A stretch of 35,143 nt of DNA from an uncultured Christensenella sp. (lineage in GTDB: Bacteria > Bacillota > Clostridia > Christensenellales > UBA3700). The position numbers and the translations under genes are program-made. Positions 14,996 to 23,645 of the stretch are shown in pieces; within the stretch, counting starts at the first letter, position 1; each line of letters opens with the position of its first letter. The stretch covers positions 1-35,143 of the forward strand of contig CAJUEA010000015.1 in assembly GCA_910584975.1 (NCBI GenBank). Reading direction: 5' to 3'. The notes under the pieces are model-generated. The model was not told the DNA's origin, ran no database searches, and saw nothing but the letters and a program-made list of their open reading frames with translations.

Positions 14996-15754
14996 CTATT
15001 TTTCAAATTCTACGCCTAAGTCTAAGTACTTACACAAAAAATATTTTTTTTCAATTTCAAGTTCGTCTGCTGTGGTAAAAAGTTTTGTTATCACATAATT
15101 TGCCGTGCTAAAATTATTTTTGTTGATTATATATTTTGTGCGCTTTACCACTCCTTCAATATTGCTAAAAATATGTGCATTAGGAAATATTTTTTGCAAT
15201 TCTGGAATGACAAAATTATAATGCGTGCAACCAATCACAATTGCCTCAATGCTTTTATATTTTTTCAAATTTTCATTTAAAAATTGAAAAAGTACTTCTC
15301 TTTTATCATAATTCAATTCTATCAGCTTTGCAAGTGCCGACATATCGGGAAAATAAAAATTTTTGGTTGTATAATTATGTATCATTTCCACAACTCTATC
15401 TGATTTTATTGTGGCAGGAGTTGCAAGCAAAAGTATATTTTCGGCTGATATAGTTGCGGGCTTGATTGGTGGTTCCACTCCAATAATAGGAATATCAAAC
15501 ATCGCACGCAATTTGTTGATTCCTCTGCTTGTCAATGTATTGCAAGCAATGATAACAATATCCACCCCAAAAGCAATCATTTTTTGCATATTGCTAAAAC
15601 CAATGGCAACCAACTCATTTTGACTTTTCATGCCATATGGATGATATTTGTTGTCATATAAGTAGTAATATTCTGCACATACACCACCATCAATCAAACC
15701 TTTTAACACACTAAGCCCACCCATACCACTATCTATCAAACCAATTCTTAACAT
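14996..15754 (-). CDS. murI: Glutamate racemase
   Basis: 252 residues. I chose ATG 15754 (MLRIGLIDSGMGGLSVLKGL) over GTG 15760, because AATAGGTG serves as its ribosome site. Family motifs are clear: DSGMGG near the N-end, the first catalytic cysteine C71 in ACNT, and the second, C176, in GCTHYNFVIP. The GVEPPIKPA block is also present. It makes D-glutamate for peptidoglycan by a two-cysteine, cofactor-free reaction. It is monocistronic. Confidence 0.95.
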   Translation of the reverse strand: MLRIGLIDSGMGGLSVLKGLIDGGVCAEYYYLYDNKYHPYGMKSQNELVAIGFSNMQKMIAFGVDIVIIACNTLTSRGINKLRAMFDIPIIGVEPPIKPATISAENILLLATPATIKSDRVVEMIHNYTTKNFYFPDMSALAKLIELNYDKREVLFQFLNENLKKYKSIEAIVIGCTHYNFVIPELQKIFPNAHIFSNIEGVVKRTKYIINKNNFSTANYVITKLFTTADELEIEKKYFLCKYLDLGVEFEK

Positions 15755-15943
15755 AAACACCTATTTAAATTAACAAATTTATAAGATAATATTTTCCAAT
15801 TGCATTAATCGCATATTTAATTACAAGTTGCAACAAATGATTAATTTTCTAAATTAATATATATTTTTGCAAGCAAAATTGCTATAAATATGGCAAAAAA
15901 GCTCACAAAAATAATAAAATTTGCTTTACTATTATATATCTTA

Positions 15944-16627
15944 TTACTCCAAAATTTGTCTTATGCCATTTGCTATTGTTTTTGATAATTTTTCCACAAT
16001 GTCCTCAGTATCAATAGGTATTACTAGCCTTTTTTTATCCCCACTGCTCACACTTGCAACCAACGGGACACCTATTGCAAGAACAGGCACTCCAAGACTT
16101 TTTTCTGTCATAACTTTGCGTGCATTGCCAACTCCACTGCCGGGGGTAAGCCCAACATTGGTAATTTGTATGCTATTGCCCACCCTTGCAATGTCATTTG
16201 TTGCAAGCGAATCAACAGCAATCAGCAAAGTAGGCTTTACAAGTTTTTTTGCCGAAATAATGATATCATGTGATTCAATACCAGTTATTCTGCCAACTTG
16301 AGGTTTAAATTTTGCCATTTTTTCATTGGCAACAGGAAGATTGTCAAGCACCATTTCTCCCAACGCATCAGAAATATATTTTGCATTGCCAAGCCCTACA
16401 AACAAAATCTTATCAAATTTATAGTTATATGCACGCAAACAAGTCGCCACAGCTTGCTCAATTTTCACATCTTCACTTGAGCAATCTATGTCGTAATATA
16501 CCCCACACCTATCAGCGAATATTCCTTTTTCTGAAATATCCACTCTTTTTATGATATTTTCTTGTCCTTGTGGGTAACTTTCTGCATAATCCACAGCAAA
16601 TTCAACAGCTAAATCACTATTTATCAC
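15944..16627 (-). CDS. gpr: Germination protease GPR, short form
   Basis: 227 residues from GTG 16627 (site AGAGGAG). Aspartic protease family A25, which degrades small acid-soluble spore proteins at germination. Family blocks are GLGN...SDALG (about 78-90), GRITGIES (112-119), AVDSLATND (137-145) and TIQI-like SIQITNVGLTPGSGVGNARK followed by GVPVLAIGVPLVAS. The usual protein is about 330-370 residues; this one stops about 35 residues after the GVP block, so the C-terminal third is absent. The family DALG and DSL aspartates are kept, so it may be a naturally short form. It is the best evidence in the window for sporulation. Confidence 0.88.
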   Translation of the reverse strand: MINSDLAVEFAVDYAESYPQGQENIIKRVDISEKGIFADRCGVYYDIDCSSEDVKIEQAVATCLRAYNYKFDKILFVGLGNAKYISDALGEMVLDNLPVANEKMAKFKPQVGRITGIESHDIIISAKKLVKPTLLIAVDSLATNDIARVGNSIQITNVGLTPGSGVGNARKVMTEKSLGVPVLAIGVPLVASVSSGDKKRLVIPIDTEDIVEKLSKTIANGIRQILE

Positions 16628-16698
16628 AACAAAACTCCTCTTCTTACAACATTATTGACAAAAAAAATGAATTTTATTTGAAATATAGGTTAAAATGA

Positions 16699-16727
16699 TT
16701 GCCAAAACTTTTTAAATATGCTAAAAT
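16699..16727 (+). promoter_or_regulatory. rpsT promoter
   Basis: TTGCCA (16699-16704), 17 bases, TAAAAT (16722-16727), about 35 bases before the S20 start. Confidence 0.65.
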
Positions 16728-16761
16728 TATGAGGAAATAAAGATATAAAGGAGATACTGTT

Positions 16762-17028
16762 GTGCCTAATATTAAATCTCAAAAGAAAAGAGTAATCACA
16801 AATAATAAAGCTAACGAAGCAAACAGAGCTAAGCGTTCAAGAGTTAGAACTGCTGTTAAAGAGTATAATGCTACTCTTGAAGCAGGCGATATCGCAAAAG
16901 CAGAAGAGCTATTGAAAGAGACTGTTTCATTGATTAATCGTGCAAAAAGCGATGGCATTTACACTCAAAACAATGCAAGCAGAAAAATCAGCAGACTTAG
17001 CAAGGCTTTAGATAAAGCAAAAGCTTAA
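16762..17028 (+). CDS. rpsT: 30S ribosomal protein S20
   Basis: 88 residues from GTG 16762 with the site AAAGGAG. It begins MPNIKSQKKRVITNNKANEA, a typical Lys/Arg/Ala-rich S20, and ends with the ASRKISRLSKALDKAK helix. It binds 16S rRNA early in small-subunit assembly. The GTG start is usual for regulated rpsT genes. It is monocistronic, with hairpins at 17080-17101 and 17148-17213 downstream. Confidence 0.97.
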   Translation: MPNIKSQKKRVITNNKANEANRAKRSRVRTAVKEYNATLEAGDIAKAEELLKETVSLINRAKSDGIYTQNNASRKISRLSKALDKAKA

Positions 17029-17079
17029 TTATTTATTTTATAAAGTAATTTTTAATTTTAAATTTTACATTGCTAACAA

Positions 17080-17101
17080 GGCACTACTTTTTGGTAGTGT
17101 C
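17080..17101 (+). terminator. Hairpin after rpsT
   Basis: GGCACTAC pairs with GTAGTGTC around a TTTTTG loop about 50 bases after the S20 stop. The T run after it is weak. Confidence 0.5.
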
Positions 17102-17147
17102 TAGTTTTCGTTTATTTTAATTTGTTACAAGCTTATCCTCTAAAAGC

Positions 17148-17213
17148 AAAAAAGTGTTGCATTGGCTTGAAGTGAACCAAAATAGTTCACTTCATTAGCT
17201 GCAACACTTTTTT
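17148..17213. terminator. Large bidirectional hairpin between rpsT and ilvE
   Basis: The outer stem AAAAAGTGTTGCA/TGCAACACTTTTT encloses an inner stem GAAGTGAAC/GTTCACTTC. A and T runs flank it, so it can act as a terminator for both converging genes. Confidence 0.75.
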
Positions 17214-17331
17214 ATTTAATACAATTATAACTTAATATTTGCAAAAACAAGAACAATCAATGTCGTTTGCAAAAATTGTATATTAAATTCCTCACTTGCA
17301 CTTATTTGCAATAAAAAGATATTTTAGTTGT

Positions 17332-18387
17332 TTAGTTTATTTTTGTTATCCAACCAAACTTATCTTCTCTTTTGCCGTATTGAATACCTGTAAGCTTTTC
17401 ATACAAATCGCCTGTGATAGCACCCATTTCTTGATTGTTGATTATCATATCTCTGCCGTTGTAGTGAATAATACCAACAGGAGAAACAACAGCTGCTGTG
17501 CCTGTACCAAAAGCCTCATTCAATCTGCCCTCGTCATAAGCTTTTGCAACTTCGTCCAAAGAAATGCGTCTTTCAGTAACCTTATAACCTTCGCTCTTTA
17601 GCAATTCAATTGCAGATTTTCTTGTGATACCAGGAAGAATACTTCCAACCAAAGCAGGAGTGATAACCTCTCCGTCAATAACAAAAAACATATTCATTGC
17701 ACCTACTTCCTCTGCATATTTATGCTCAATAGCATCAAGCCACAAAACTTGGTCATAGCCTTTTTTGTTGGCAATTTCGCTCGCAAGCAAACTTGCAGCA
17801 TAATTACCCATACATTTTGACTCTCCTGTACCACCCAAAGGAGCACGAACATAATGTTCCTCAACCATAATTTTGGTTGGTTGCATACCATTTGCATAAT
17901 ATGAGCCAACTGGAGACAAAATTACAAAAAATTTGTAGTTGTGTGCAGCGTGAACACCAAGCATTGGGTCATCAGCAATCATAGTTGGTCTAATGTAAAG
18001 TGAAGTGCCAGATGCAGTTGGAATCCAGTCTTTTTCAATTTTGATAAGCTCAAAAATTGCAGGCAAAACAACATCTGCATCCAAAGTTGGCATACAAAGT
18101 CTTTCTGCACTTCTGTTCATTCTTTTAATATTTTCGTCAATTCTGAAAGTAGTAATTTTACCTTCTTCATTTTTGTAAGCCTTAACACCTTCAAAAATAC
18201 CTTGTCCATAGTGAAGAATATTTGTTGCAGGGTTCATTTTAAAATCGTCATAAGGAATAATTTGTGGCTCGCCCCACGCACCATCGTGATATTCCATCAA
18301 CAACATATGGTCAGTAAAATACTTTCCAAAACCCAATTTTGAAAAATCGGGTTTAGCCTTTGGTTTGCTAGTCAATGTAATTTTCAT
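17332..18387 (-). CDS. ilvE: Branched-chain amino acid aminotransferase
   Basis: 351 residues. I chose ATG 18387 (MKITLTSKPKAKPDFSKLGF) since ACGGAGGGT lies just upstream; the longer frame overlaps yigZ. A fold-type IV PLP enzyme: the Schiff-base lysine is K191 in GGTGESKCMGNYAAS, with the family blocks HYGQGIFEGVKAY (59-71), LYIRPTMIADD and LPGITRKS. It interconverts Leu, Ile and Val with their keto acids. It is the last gene of the minus-strand operon aminotransferase-tyrS-yigZ-ilvE, starting 16 bases after yigZ. Confidence 0.96.
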   Translation of the reverse strand: MKITLTSKPKAKPDFSKLGFGKYFTDHMLLMEYHDGAWGEPQIIPYDDFKMNPATNILHYGQGIFEGVKAYKNEEGKITTFRIDENIKRMNRSAERLCMPTLDADVVLPAIFELIKIEKDWIPTASGTSLYIRPTMIADDPMLGVHAAHNYKFFVILSPVGSYYANGMQPTKIMVEEHYVRAPLGGTGESKCMGNYAASLLASEIANKKGYDQVLWLDAIEHKYAEEVGAMNMFFVIDGEVITPALVGSILPGITRKSAIELLKSEGYKVTERRISLDEVAKAYDEGRLNEAFGTGTAAVVSPVGIIHYNGRDMIINNQEMGAITGDLYEKLTGIQYGKREDKFGWITKIN

Positions 18388-18403
18388 ATATACCCTCCGT
18401 TTG

Positions 18404-19030
18404 TCAAACATAGTCGACATAATCTTTTTTTATAAATTCAAAGCTAATTTTCCCCGCTGTCATATCAATCATTTTATCCCTAAGATTGTGGCTATTATCC
18501 TCTGGCACAGCATATTCAATGCAAACATTTTGGTCGTAAACAATATTTAAAATTCTGCCACCACATTCTTCAATAATCCCAAAAATTTTTGGTGCTATTG
18601 AGTATGAAATTTCTGCCCTTTGCACCTCACTGAACACAAATGTCCTTATATCTGCACTTTGCAAAGCCGAAACGACCCCTTCCGTATAAGCACTGACCAA
18701 TCCACTTGCACCAAGCTTTACGCCACCAAAATACCTAGTCACAACGACAAGTGTCATATATATTTCTCGCTTTTTCAGCACTTCAAGCATAGGAATACCA
18801 GCTGTACCTTGTGGCTCTCCGTCATCGCTGAACCTTTGCTCTGTTGCAATAATGTTGGAAATATATGCATAACAATTATGCGTTGCATCTGAATACTTTT
18901 TGCAGATTTTTTTAAGCTCTGCATCAGCATTTTCTGCATTTTCAATAGGAATAAGATTTGTGATAAATCTTGATTTTTTAATTACAATTTCACACTCAAT
19001 GGGGGAAACTACTTGCTTGTAACTTTTCAT
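18404..19030 (-). CDS. yigZ: YigZ/IMPACT-family protein (UPF0029)
   Basis: 208 residues. It begins MKSYKQVVSPIECEIVIKKS and has the diagnostic blocks SDDGEPQGTAGIPML and VTRYFGGVKLGASGLVSAY, followed by a C-terminal ferredoxin-like domain (about 135-200). The eukaryotic relative IMPACT regulates translation; the bacterial role is unsettled. The ATG overlaps the tyrS stop by 4 bases (ATGA), so translation is coupled. Confidence 0.9.
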   Translation of the reverse strand: MKSYKQVVSPIECEIVIKKSRFITNLIPIENAENADAELKKICKKYSDATHNCYAYISNIIATEQRFSDDGEPQGTAGIPMLEVLKKREIYMTLVVVTRYFGGVKLGASGLVSAYTEGVVSALQSADIRTFVFSEVQRAEISYSIAPKIFGIIEECGGRILNIVYDQNVCIEYAVPEDNSHNLRDKMIDMTAGKISFEFIKKDYVDYV

Positions 19031-20244
19031 TTTACACTAATTTTTATATGAACTTTTTTGCCTTTGTGCAAAACAATTCCGTTTGCAAGTTCCTCGTCAG
19101 ATACACTTGCTGCAATGTCAGTTACTTTGTTGTCACCAATTCTAATTCCACCACCTTCAATAAGCCTTTTTGCCTCGCCTTTTGATTTGGCAATATTGAT
19201 GGCAACCATAATATCAACCACTTGATTAATGCCTTTTTCAATTTCAGTTTGTGGCATATTTTCGCTGTCACCTGTTACAAAAGCAGCACGGCTTGCATTT
19301 TGAGCCTCAATAGCATCTTGCTCTGAATGAACAATTTTTGTAACCTCAAATGCCAATCTTTCCTTAGCCTTGTTAATTCTTTCGTCTTGATACTTACAAA
19401 GCTCATCGATTTCCTCAAGTTCTACAAAAGTCAACAATTTCAAGCATTTTTCTACATCAGCGTCGTTAATATTTCTCCAGTATTGATAAAACTCATATGG
19501 AGAAGTTTTTTCTCTATCAAGCCACAACGCACCTTTTTGAGTTTTTCCCATTTTAATGCCTTCGGATGTTGTAAGCAGTTGGAAAGTCATTGCAAATGCA
19601 GGCTTTTGCTCCTTACGCCTAATAAGGTCAGCACCTGCAAGAATATTACTCCATTGGTCGTCGCCACCACATTGCAAAGCCACCCCATATGTTTGGAACA
19701 AATGCAAAAAGTCATATGACTGCATAAGCATATAGTTAAATTCAAGGAAAGACAGACCTTTTTCCATTCTCTTTTTAAAACATTCTGCAGTAAGCATTCT
19801 GTTTACAGAAAAATGCACACCAACCTCTCTTAAAAAGTCAATATAGTTAAGATTATCAAGCCAATCAGCATTGTTCACCATAACCACGCCGTTGTCGCCC
19901 TCAAATGACAAAAATTTGCTCATTTGCTGTTTAAATCTTTCGCAGTTATTGTTTATAACCTCGTTTGTCATCATTTGACGCATATCAGTTCTGCCAGTTG
20001 GGTCGCCGACTTTACCAGTTCCACCACCAACCAATGCAAATGGCTTATGCCCTGCTTTTTGCATATGAGCCATTGCCATAAGTGCAAGAAAATGTCCTAC
20101 ATGAAGACTGTCAGCAGTTGGGTCAAAACCTATATAAAAAGATACACTTTGCTCTCCAAGCAATTTGTAAAGGTCCTCTTCAAACACAACTTGCTTGATA
20201 AAACCTCTTTCTCTTAATGTATCCATTACATTCTTCTTTTCCAT
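19027..20244 (-). CDS. tyrS: Tyrosyl-tRNA synthetase
   Basis: 405 residues. A class I synthetase: HIGH-like HVGH (48-51), a tyrosine pocket around YIGFDPTADSLHVG and GGDDQWSN, KMSKS-like KMGKT (231-235), and a C-terminal S4 RNA-binding domain (about 340-402). ATG 20244 has the site GAGAGGAGAG. Only 42 bases separate it from the upstream aminotransferase gene, leaving no room for a T-box leader. It charges tRNA-Tyr; a tRNA-Tyr gene is at 33188. Confidence 0.98.
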   Translation of the reverse strand: MEKKNVMDTLRERGFIKQVVFEEDLYKLLGEQSVSFYIGFDPTADSLHVGHFLALMAMAHMQKAGHKPFALVGGGTGKVGDPTGRTDMRQMMTNEVINNNCERFKQQMSKFLSFEGDNGVVMVNNADWLDNLNYIDFLREVGVHFSVNRMLTAECFKKRMEKGLSFLEFNYMLMQSYDFLHLFQTYGVALQCGGDDQWSNILAGADLIRRKEQKPAFAMTFQLLTTSEGIKMGKTQKGALWLDREKTSPYEFYQYWRNINDADVEKCLKLLTFVELEEIDELCKYQDERINKAKERLAFEVTKIVHSEQDAIEAQNASRAAFVTGDSENMPQTEIEKGINQVVDIMVAINIAKSKGEAKRLIEGGGIRIGDNKVTDIAASVSDEELANGIVLHKGKKVHIKISVK

Positions 20245-20286
20245 TTTTTCTCTCCTCTAGTTACTAAAATCACATTTATAAATTTA

Positions 20287-21492
20287 TTATTTTTTGTTTT
20301 CAATCAATTTCGTAAAAAATTTGCCCATTTTGCAAATTCCATCTTCAATTTGCTCAATAGTTGCATTTGAATAGTTCAATCTTAATGTGTTAAACTTGTC
20401 CTCATTTGCAAAAAAGCTGTGACCTGAAACATAAGCAACCTTATATTTTTTGACTAAATCAGGAAAAACTTCCAAAGTGTTTATTCCCAAACTTTCGTCA
20501 AACTCCCCAAAAATAAACAATCCACCATCAGGATTAGTATACTTGAACTCTTTTGGCATATATTCTTTGATTGCATCAAGCATAGCAGTTTTTTTCTCCA
20601 AATAAACCACTTTCAGCTCCTCAAGTCTGTCATCCATTGAATTATTTCTCAAAAAATAATCAATAATTGCTTGTGAAAGCGAACTTGTATGCACATCTGT
20701 TGCTTGTTTGCCAATTGTCATTTTTCTGATTACTTCCTTTGCACCAATGGCAATGCCTGTACGCAATCCGGGTGCTAAAGTTTTGCTGAAAGATGTAATA
20801 TAAGTTACATTTCCAACCTTATCAAATGACTTTATGCTTGGCACTCTTTGACCACTAAACCTAAGTTCGGAATATGGGTCATCTTCAAGCACCATGACAT
20901 TATATTTTGCAGTGATTTCTGCAATCGCTTTTCTGTTTTCAATGCTATATGTTCTGCCAGTTGGATTTGAAAAAGTTGGCACCACATACAAAACCTTTGG
21001 ATTATACTGTGCAATTTTTGTCTCCAAATCTGCAATATCCAAACCATTTTCACCAGATTTTACGCCAACAGGAACACCTTCATAAGTTTTCAAAATATGC
21101 AAGCTTGCAAGGTATGTTGGATCTTCAACAAGCACCACATCCCCTTTGTTGACAAAAGTTTTAAAAGTCAAATCAATACCTTGTTGACCACCACTGATTA
21201 TTAATGTGTTGTCAATATCAATGTTTTCAATGCCATATCTTTTAACATATTCAATAGCACTTAACCTTAATGGTCGATAACCTTCTGTTTCTCCATATTG
21301 CAAAATGTCTTGTGCCTTATCACTCGCCATAAGCTTTGCTGTAATATCTGCAATAAGCCCAGTTGGCAAAGTTGATTTTGTTGGAAATCCTCCTGCAAAA
21401 GAAATAACATCAGGGTCCTGCAACAACTTAAAAATCTCTCTTATTGCATTTCCACCCAGATTTTTAACTCTATCACTATATATGTAATTCAT
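20287..21492 (-). CDS. PLP-dependent aminotransferase (class I/II; 2-aminoadipate or aromatic type)
   Basis: 401 residues. I chose ATG 21492 (MNYIYSDRVKNLGGNAIREI), preceded by GTGAGGT. A fold-type I enzyme: ISFAGGFPTKSTLP at the N-end, QYGETEGYRPLR, SGGQQGIDL, VPTFSNPTGRTYS, DDPYSELRF and the PLP lysine K237 in SFSKTLAPGLR. This pattern is typical of the LysN/aromatic aminotransferase group related to MocR C-domains. No HTH domain is attached. The exact substrate cannot be told. It is the first gene of the operon with tyrS, yigZ and ilvE. Confidence 0.9.
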   Translation of the reverse strand: MNYIYSDRVKNLGGNAIREIFKLLQDPDVISFAGGFPTKSTLPTGLIADITAKLMASDKAQDILQYGETEGYRPLRLSAIEYVKRYGIENIDIDNTLIISGGQQGIDLTFKTFVNKGDVVLVEDPTYLASLHILKTYEGVPVGVKSGENGLDIADLETKIAQYNPKVLYVVPTFSNPTGRTYSIENRKAIAEITAKYNVMVLEDDPYSELRFSGQRVPSIKSFDKVGNVTYITSFSKTLAPGLRTGIAIGAKEVIRKMTIGKQATDVHTSSLSQAIIDYFLRNNSMDDRLEELKVVYLEKKTAMLDAIKEYMPKEFKYTNPDGGLFIFGEFDESLGINTLEVFPDLVKKYKVAYVSGHSFFANEDKFNTLRLNYSNATIEQIEDGICKMGKFFTKLIENKK

Positions 21493-21504
21493 AACAAACC
21501 TCAC

Positions 21505-21770
21505 ATTATTTTTAATAGTATAGCACTATTTACTGGATATTTCAAGGGAAATTATCAATTTTTTTACATTTTATTTTATTAAAAATAACTTTCACTAATA
21601 AAACATATGGTGCTATTTCTAATTTCAGCATACATATAAAAATTATTTTTGCAATAAAAATATTCAAAAACCTTCCAAAAATCGGCACTAAATGTAATAA
21701 CTCTCTCAAATAATTTTTAATATAGTGTAATTAAAAATGTAGAACTTTTTTCGTTGAACAAATAAAAACA
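21505..21770. other. Intergenic stretch between divergent operons
   Basis: A+T-rich, with no gene or clear repeat. It should hold the promoter of the aminotransferase operon, but no strong match was seen. Confidence 0.4.
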
Positions 21771-21774
21771 CTTG

Positions 21775-21803
21775 ATTTTTTGTATATTGTGTATTAATAT
21801 ATA
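21775..21803 (+). promoter_or_regulatory. Promoter of the phosphatase gene
   Basis: TTGATT, 17 bases, TAATAT, ending about 50 bases before the start codon. A moderate match. Confidence 0.5.
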
Positions 21804-21854
21804 AAAGATATAAAGTTGTTGCAAAAAACAATCAAAATATAGAAAGGAGCGTAT

Positions 21855-22310
21855 ATGATAAAAGTTACTTTTGTGTGCTTAGGCAATATTTGTCGCTCGC
21901 CTATGGCAGAGCTAATATTTAAAGACATTTTAAATAAGCAAGGGCTTTCAAATAAGTTTGATGTTACATCTTGTGCAACATCCAGTTATGAAATCGGCGA
22001 ACCAATTTACCACTTAGCAAAACAAACTTTGACAAAGCACAACATAAAAGGTAGCCATATTGCAAAAAGAATAAGCAAGCAAGAGATTGAAAGCGATTTT
22101 ATACTTGTTATGGACAGCTCAAATTATCGTGATGTAATGAAATTAAATGGAGTGGACAAAAACAAAGTTTTCAAACTTTGCGATTTTACTGATAACCCTC
22201 GCGATGTGGCTGACCCGTGGTATACAAGAGATTTTGAAACAGCTTACAATGACATTGTTGATGGTTGCACTGCTTTCCTTCAATACCTTAAAACAAATAA
22301 AAAGATATAA
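21855..22310 (+). CDS. Low-molecular-weight protein tyrosine phosphatase
   Basis: 151 residues, the family size, with the site AAAGGAG. The N-terminal P-loop CLGNICRS has nucleophile C8 and R14, and the general acid is D120 in ADPWYTRD. Such enzymes dephosphorylate tyrosine (or arginine) phosphates, for example on capsule kinases or stress regulators. It is monocistronic, followed by a terminator at 22313-22346. Confidence 0.95.
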   Translation: MIKVTFVCLGNICRSPMAELIFKDILNKQGLSNKFDVTSCATSSYEIGEPIYHLAKQTLTKHNIKGSHIAKRISKQEIESDFILVMDSSNYRDVMKLNGVDKNKVFKLCDFTDNPRDVADPWYTRDFETAYNDIVDGCTAFLQYLKTNKKI

Positions 22311-22312
22311 AC

Positions 22313-22346
22313 AAAAACATAGTAGCAAAATTGTTACTATGTTTTT
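22313..22346. terminator. Bidirectional intrinsic terminator
   Basis: AAAAACATAGTA pairs with TACTATGTTTTT, extended by CAA/TTG inside. It directly follows the phosphatase stop and faces the convergent carbonic anhydrase remnant. Confidence 0.85.
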
Positions 22347-22409
22347 ATTAATTAAAAAATTCACATTATTAAAAATAGATAAAAATGTATTAAAAAACAA
22401 TATAAAAGA

Positions 22410-22978
22410 TTATAAAAACTCTACCACTCCACTATCAGCAAAATAAACAGCTCCCACAACATTAACTTTAGGATAATCTTCCCCTAATGCAGATATAATC
22501 TCTTCAACGCCAGCCATAACATTCTTGCTTGTTGCAATGTAGTCGTCCTTTTCGTTGCCAATAACCAATTTTATTTTATCAATTGTTGGCTTAATAAGTC
22601 CGTTTGCATTGTAATTTATTGCAGCATTAACAGCTCCACAACCAGTGTGCCCCAAAACGACCACAAGTGGAACATTTAAATGTGATACAGCATAGTGCAT
22701 ACTTGCAGCACAGTTGAATCCACAACATTACCAACAACTCTAATCACAAATAAATCGCCAATACTTGCAGAAAAAATGCTTTCTGGTATCACACGCGAAT
22801 CTGAACAAGAGATTACCACAGCAAATGGCTTTTGTCCGTTTGTATATGTATATTTTCGAATATCAAGTGAAATATCTCCTTCACTTTTGTTTGCCTTTAA
22901 AAACTTCGCATTCCCTTCCTTCAATGCCAACAATGCTTTTTACCAATCCAATTTGCAATCTGTAATAAGCTTTTTCAT
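22410..22978 (-). pseudogene. Beta-carbonic anhydrase, broken by a stop codon and a frameshift
   Basis: Family residues are complete across two frames: the zinc motif CSDSR followed by RVVGNVVDSTVL in the first, then MHYAVSHLNVPLVVVLGHTG with GCGAV in the second. The expected VLxSxxYAV junction is restored by adding one base between 22707 and 22706, so one base has been lost. A second lesion is TAA at codon 13 (22942-22940), counted from ATG 22978 (MKKLITDCKLDW, stop, KALLALKEGNAKF). The ATG overlaps the stop of the upstream nucleotidyltransferase gene (ATGA). Two separate lesions argue for a real pseudogene rather than one sequencing error. An intact copy would interconvert CO2 and bicarbonate. 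Confidence 0.85.
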
Positions 22979-23634
22979 TCTGAATATCCTCCAATCACAG
23001 CCGCCGCCCAATCTATCAACAGCTTTGACATTTTATCATATTCAACCCTTGCACCACTTTTTAAGTTTCTTGCAATTTCAATCACACAAGATGATGGATT
23101 TATTGCATTAAGCAATTCAGTGGTTGATTTCAAATATTTGTCATTTTCATAAAAATAAATAGCTTGAATTACAAAAACAGCAGATTTGTACAATGAACGC
23201 AAAATTTCATCACTTTTTTCATGCACAAAGTTATGCACACAAGCATGATAAATATTGCAAGCTCCAATTTTGATTGCACGCTTTACTGCTTGTTTATCAA
23301 TTTTTTCAAGTAAAATATCAAGGGTTCCTTTTATTGGCGTTGTGTCATAATAAAATTGAAACAAGTCACTTGGCTCCCAATTCAAAAGTTCATTTTTACC
23401 ACAAACAAACCCACAAATTAAATTTCTGTTTGGCAAAGTATCCAGCATATCACGATATTTTTGCAAATCAGCAAAATGCAATTCATCAAGTACAACCACA
23501 ACATCAATATCACTTGCCTCAGTAGCCTCGCCCCTTGCATAGCTGCCTTGCAATCCAACAAACCACACCCTGCCAGCAAAAATTTCCTCTAATTTAAAAA
23601 CAAATTTTTTAATCCAACTTTTAATATCAACCAT
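22975..23634 (-). CDS. Nucleotidyltransferase-domain protein (aminoglycoside adenylyltransferase-like)
   Basis: 219 residues. I chose ATG 23634 (MVDIKSWIKKFVFKLEEIFA) because AGAAGGAT lies before it. The motif GLQGSYARGEATEASDIDVVVV is the hG[GS]...DxD signature of the DNA-polymerase-beta-type transferases. A helical C-terminal domain (about 120-215) resembles that of stand-alone ANT-like proteins. The substrate is unknown; drug modification is possible but not shown. Its stop overlaps the start of the carbonic anhydrase remnant, and it lies 11 bases after the flavoprotein gene, all in one operon. Confidence 0.85.
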   Translation of the reverse strand: MVDIKSWIKKFVFKLEEIFAGRVWFVGLQGSYARGEATEASDIDVVVVLDELHFADLQKYRDMLDTLPNRNLICGFVCGKNELLNWEPSDLFQFYYDTTPIKGTLDILLEKIDKQAVKRAIKIGACNIYHACVHNFVHEKSDEILRSLYKSAVFVIQAIYFYENDKYLKSTTELLNAINPSSCVIEIARNLKSGARVEYDKMSKLLIDWAAAVIGGYSE

Positions 23635-23645
23635 ATATATCCTTC

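Noticed and set aside
17148..17213. Remnant of the IS30-like element end
   Set aside because: It shares TGCAACACTTTTTT with the IS end at 29280, but it is part of a symmetric hairpin placed exactly between two convergent genes, which a terminator explains better.
20245..20286. T-box leader for tyrS
   Set aside because: Only 42 bases separate tyrS from the upstream gene, too short for a T-box.
22940..22942. Recoded TAA in the carbonic anhydrase gene
   Set aside because: TAA is not a known selenocysteine or pyrrolysine codon, the site is not at a catalytic position, and a second lesion downstream points to decay.
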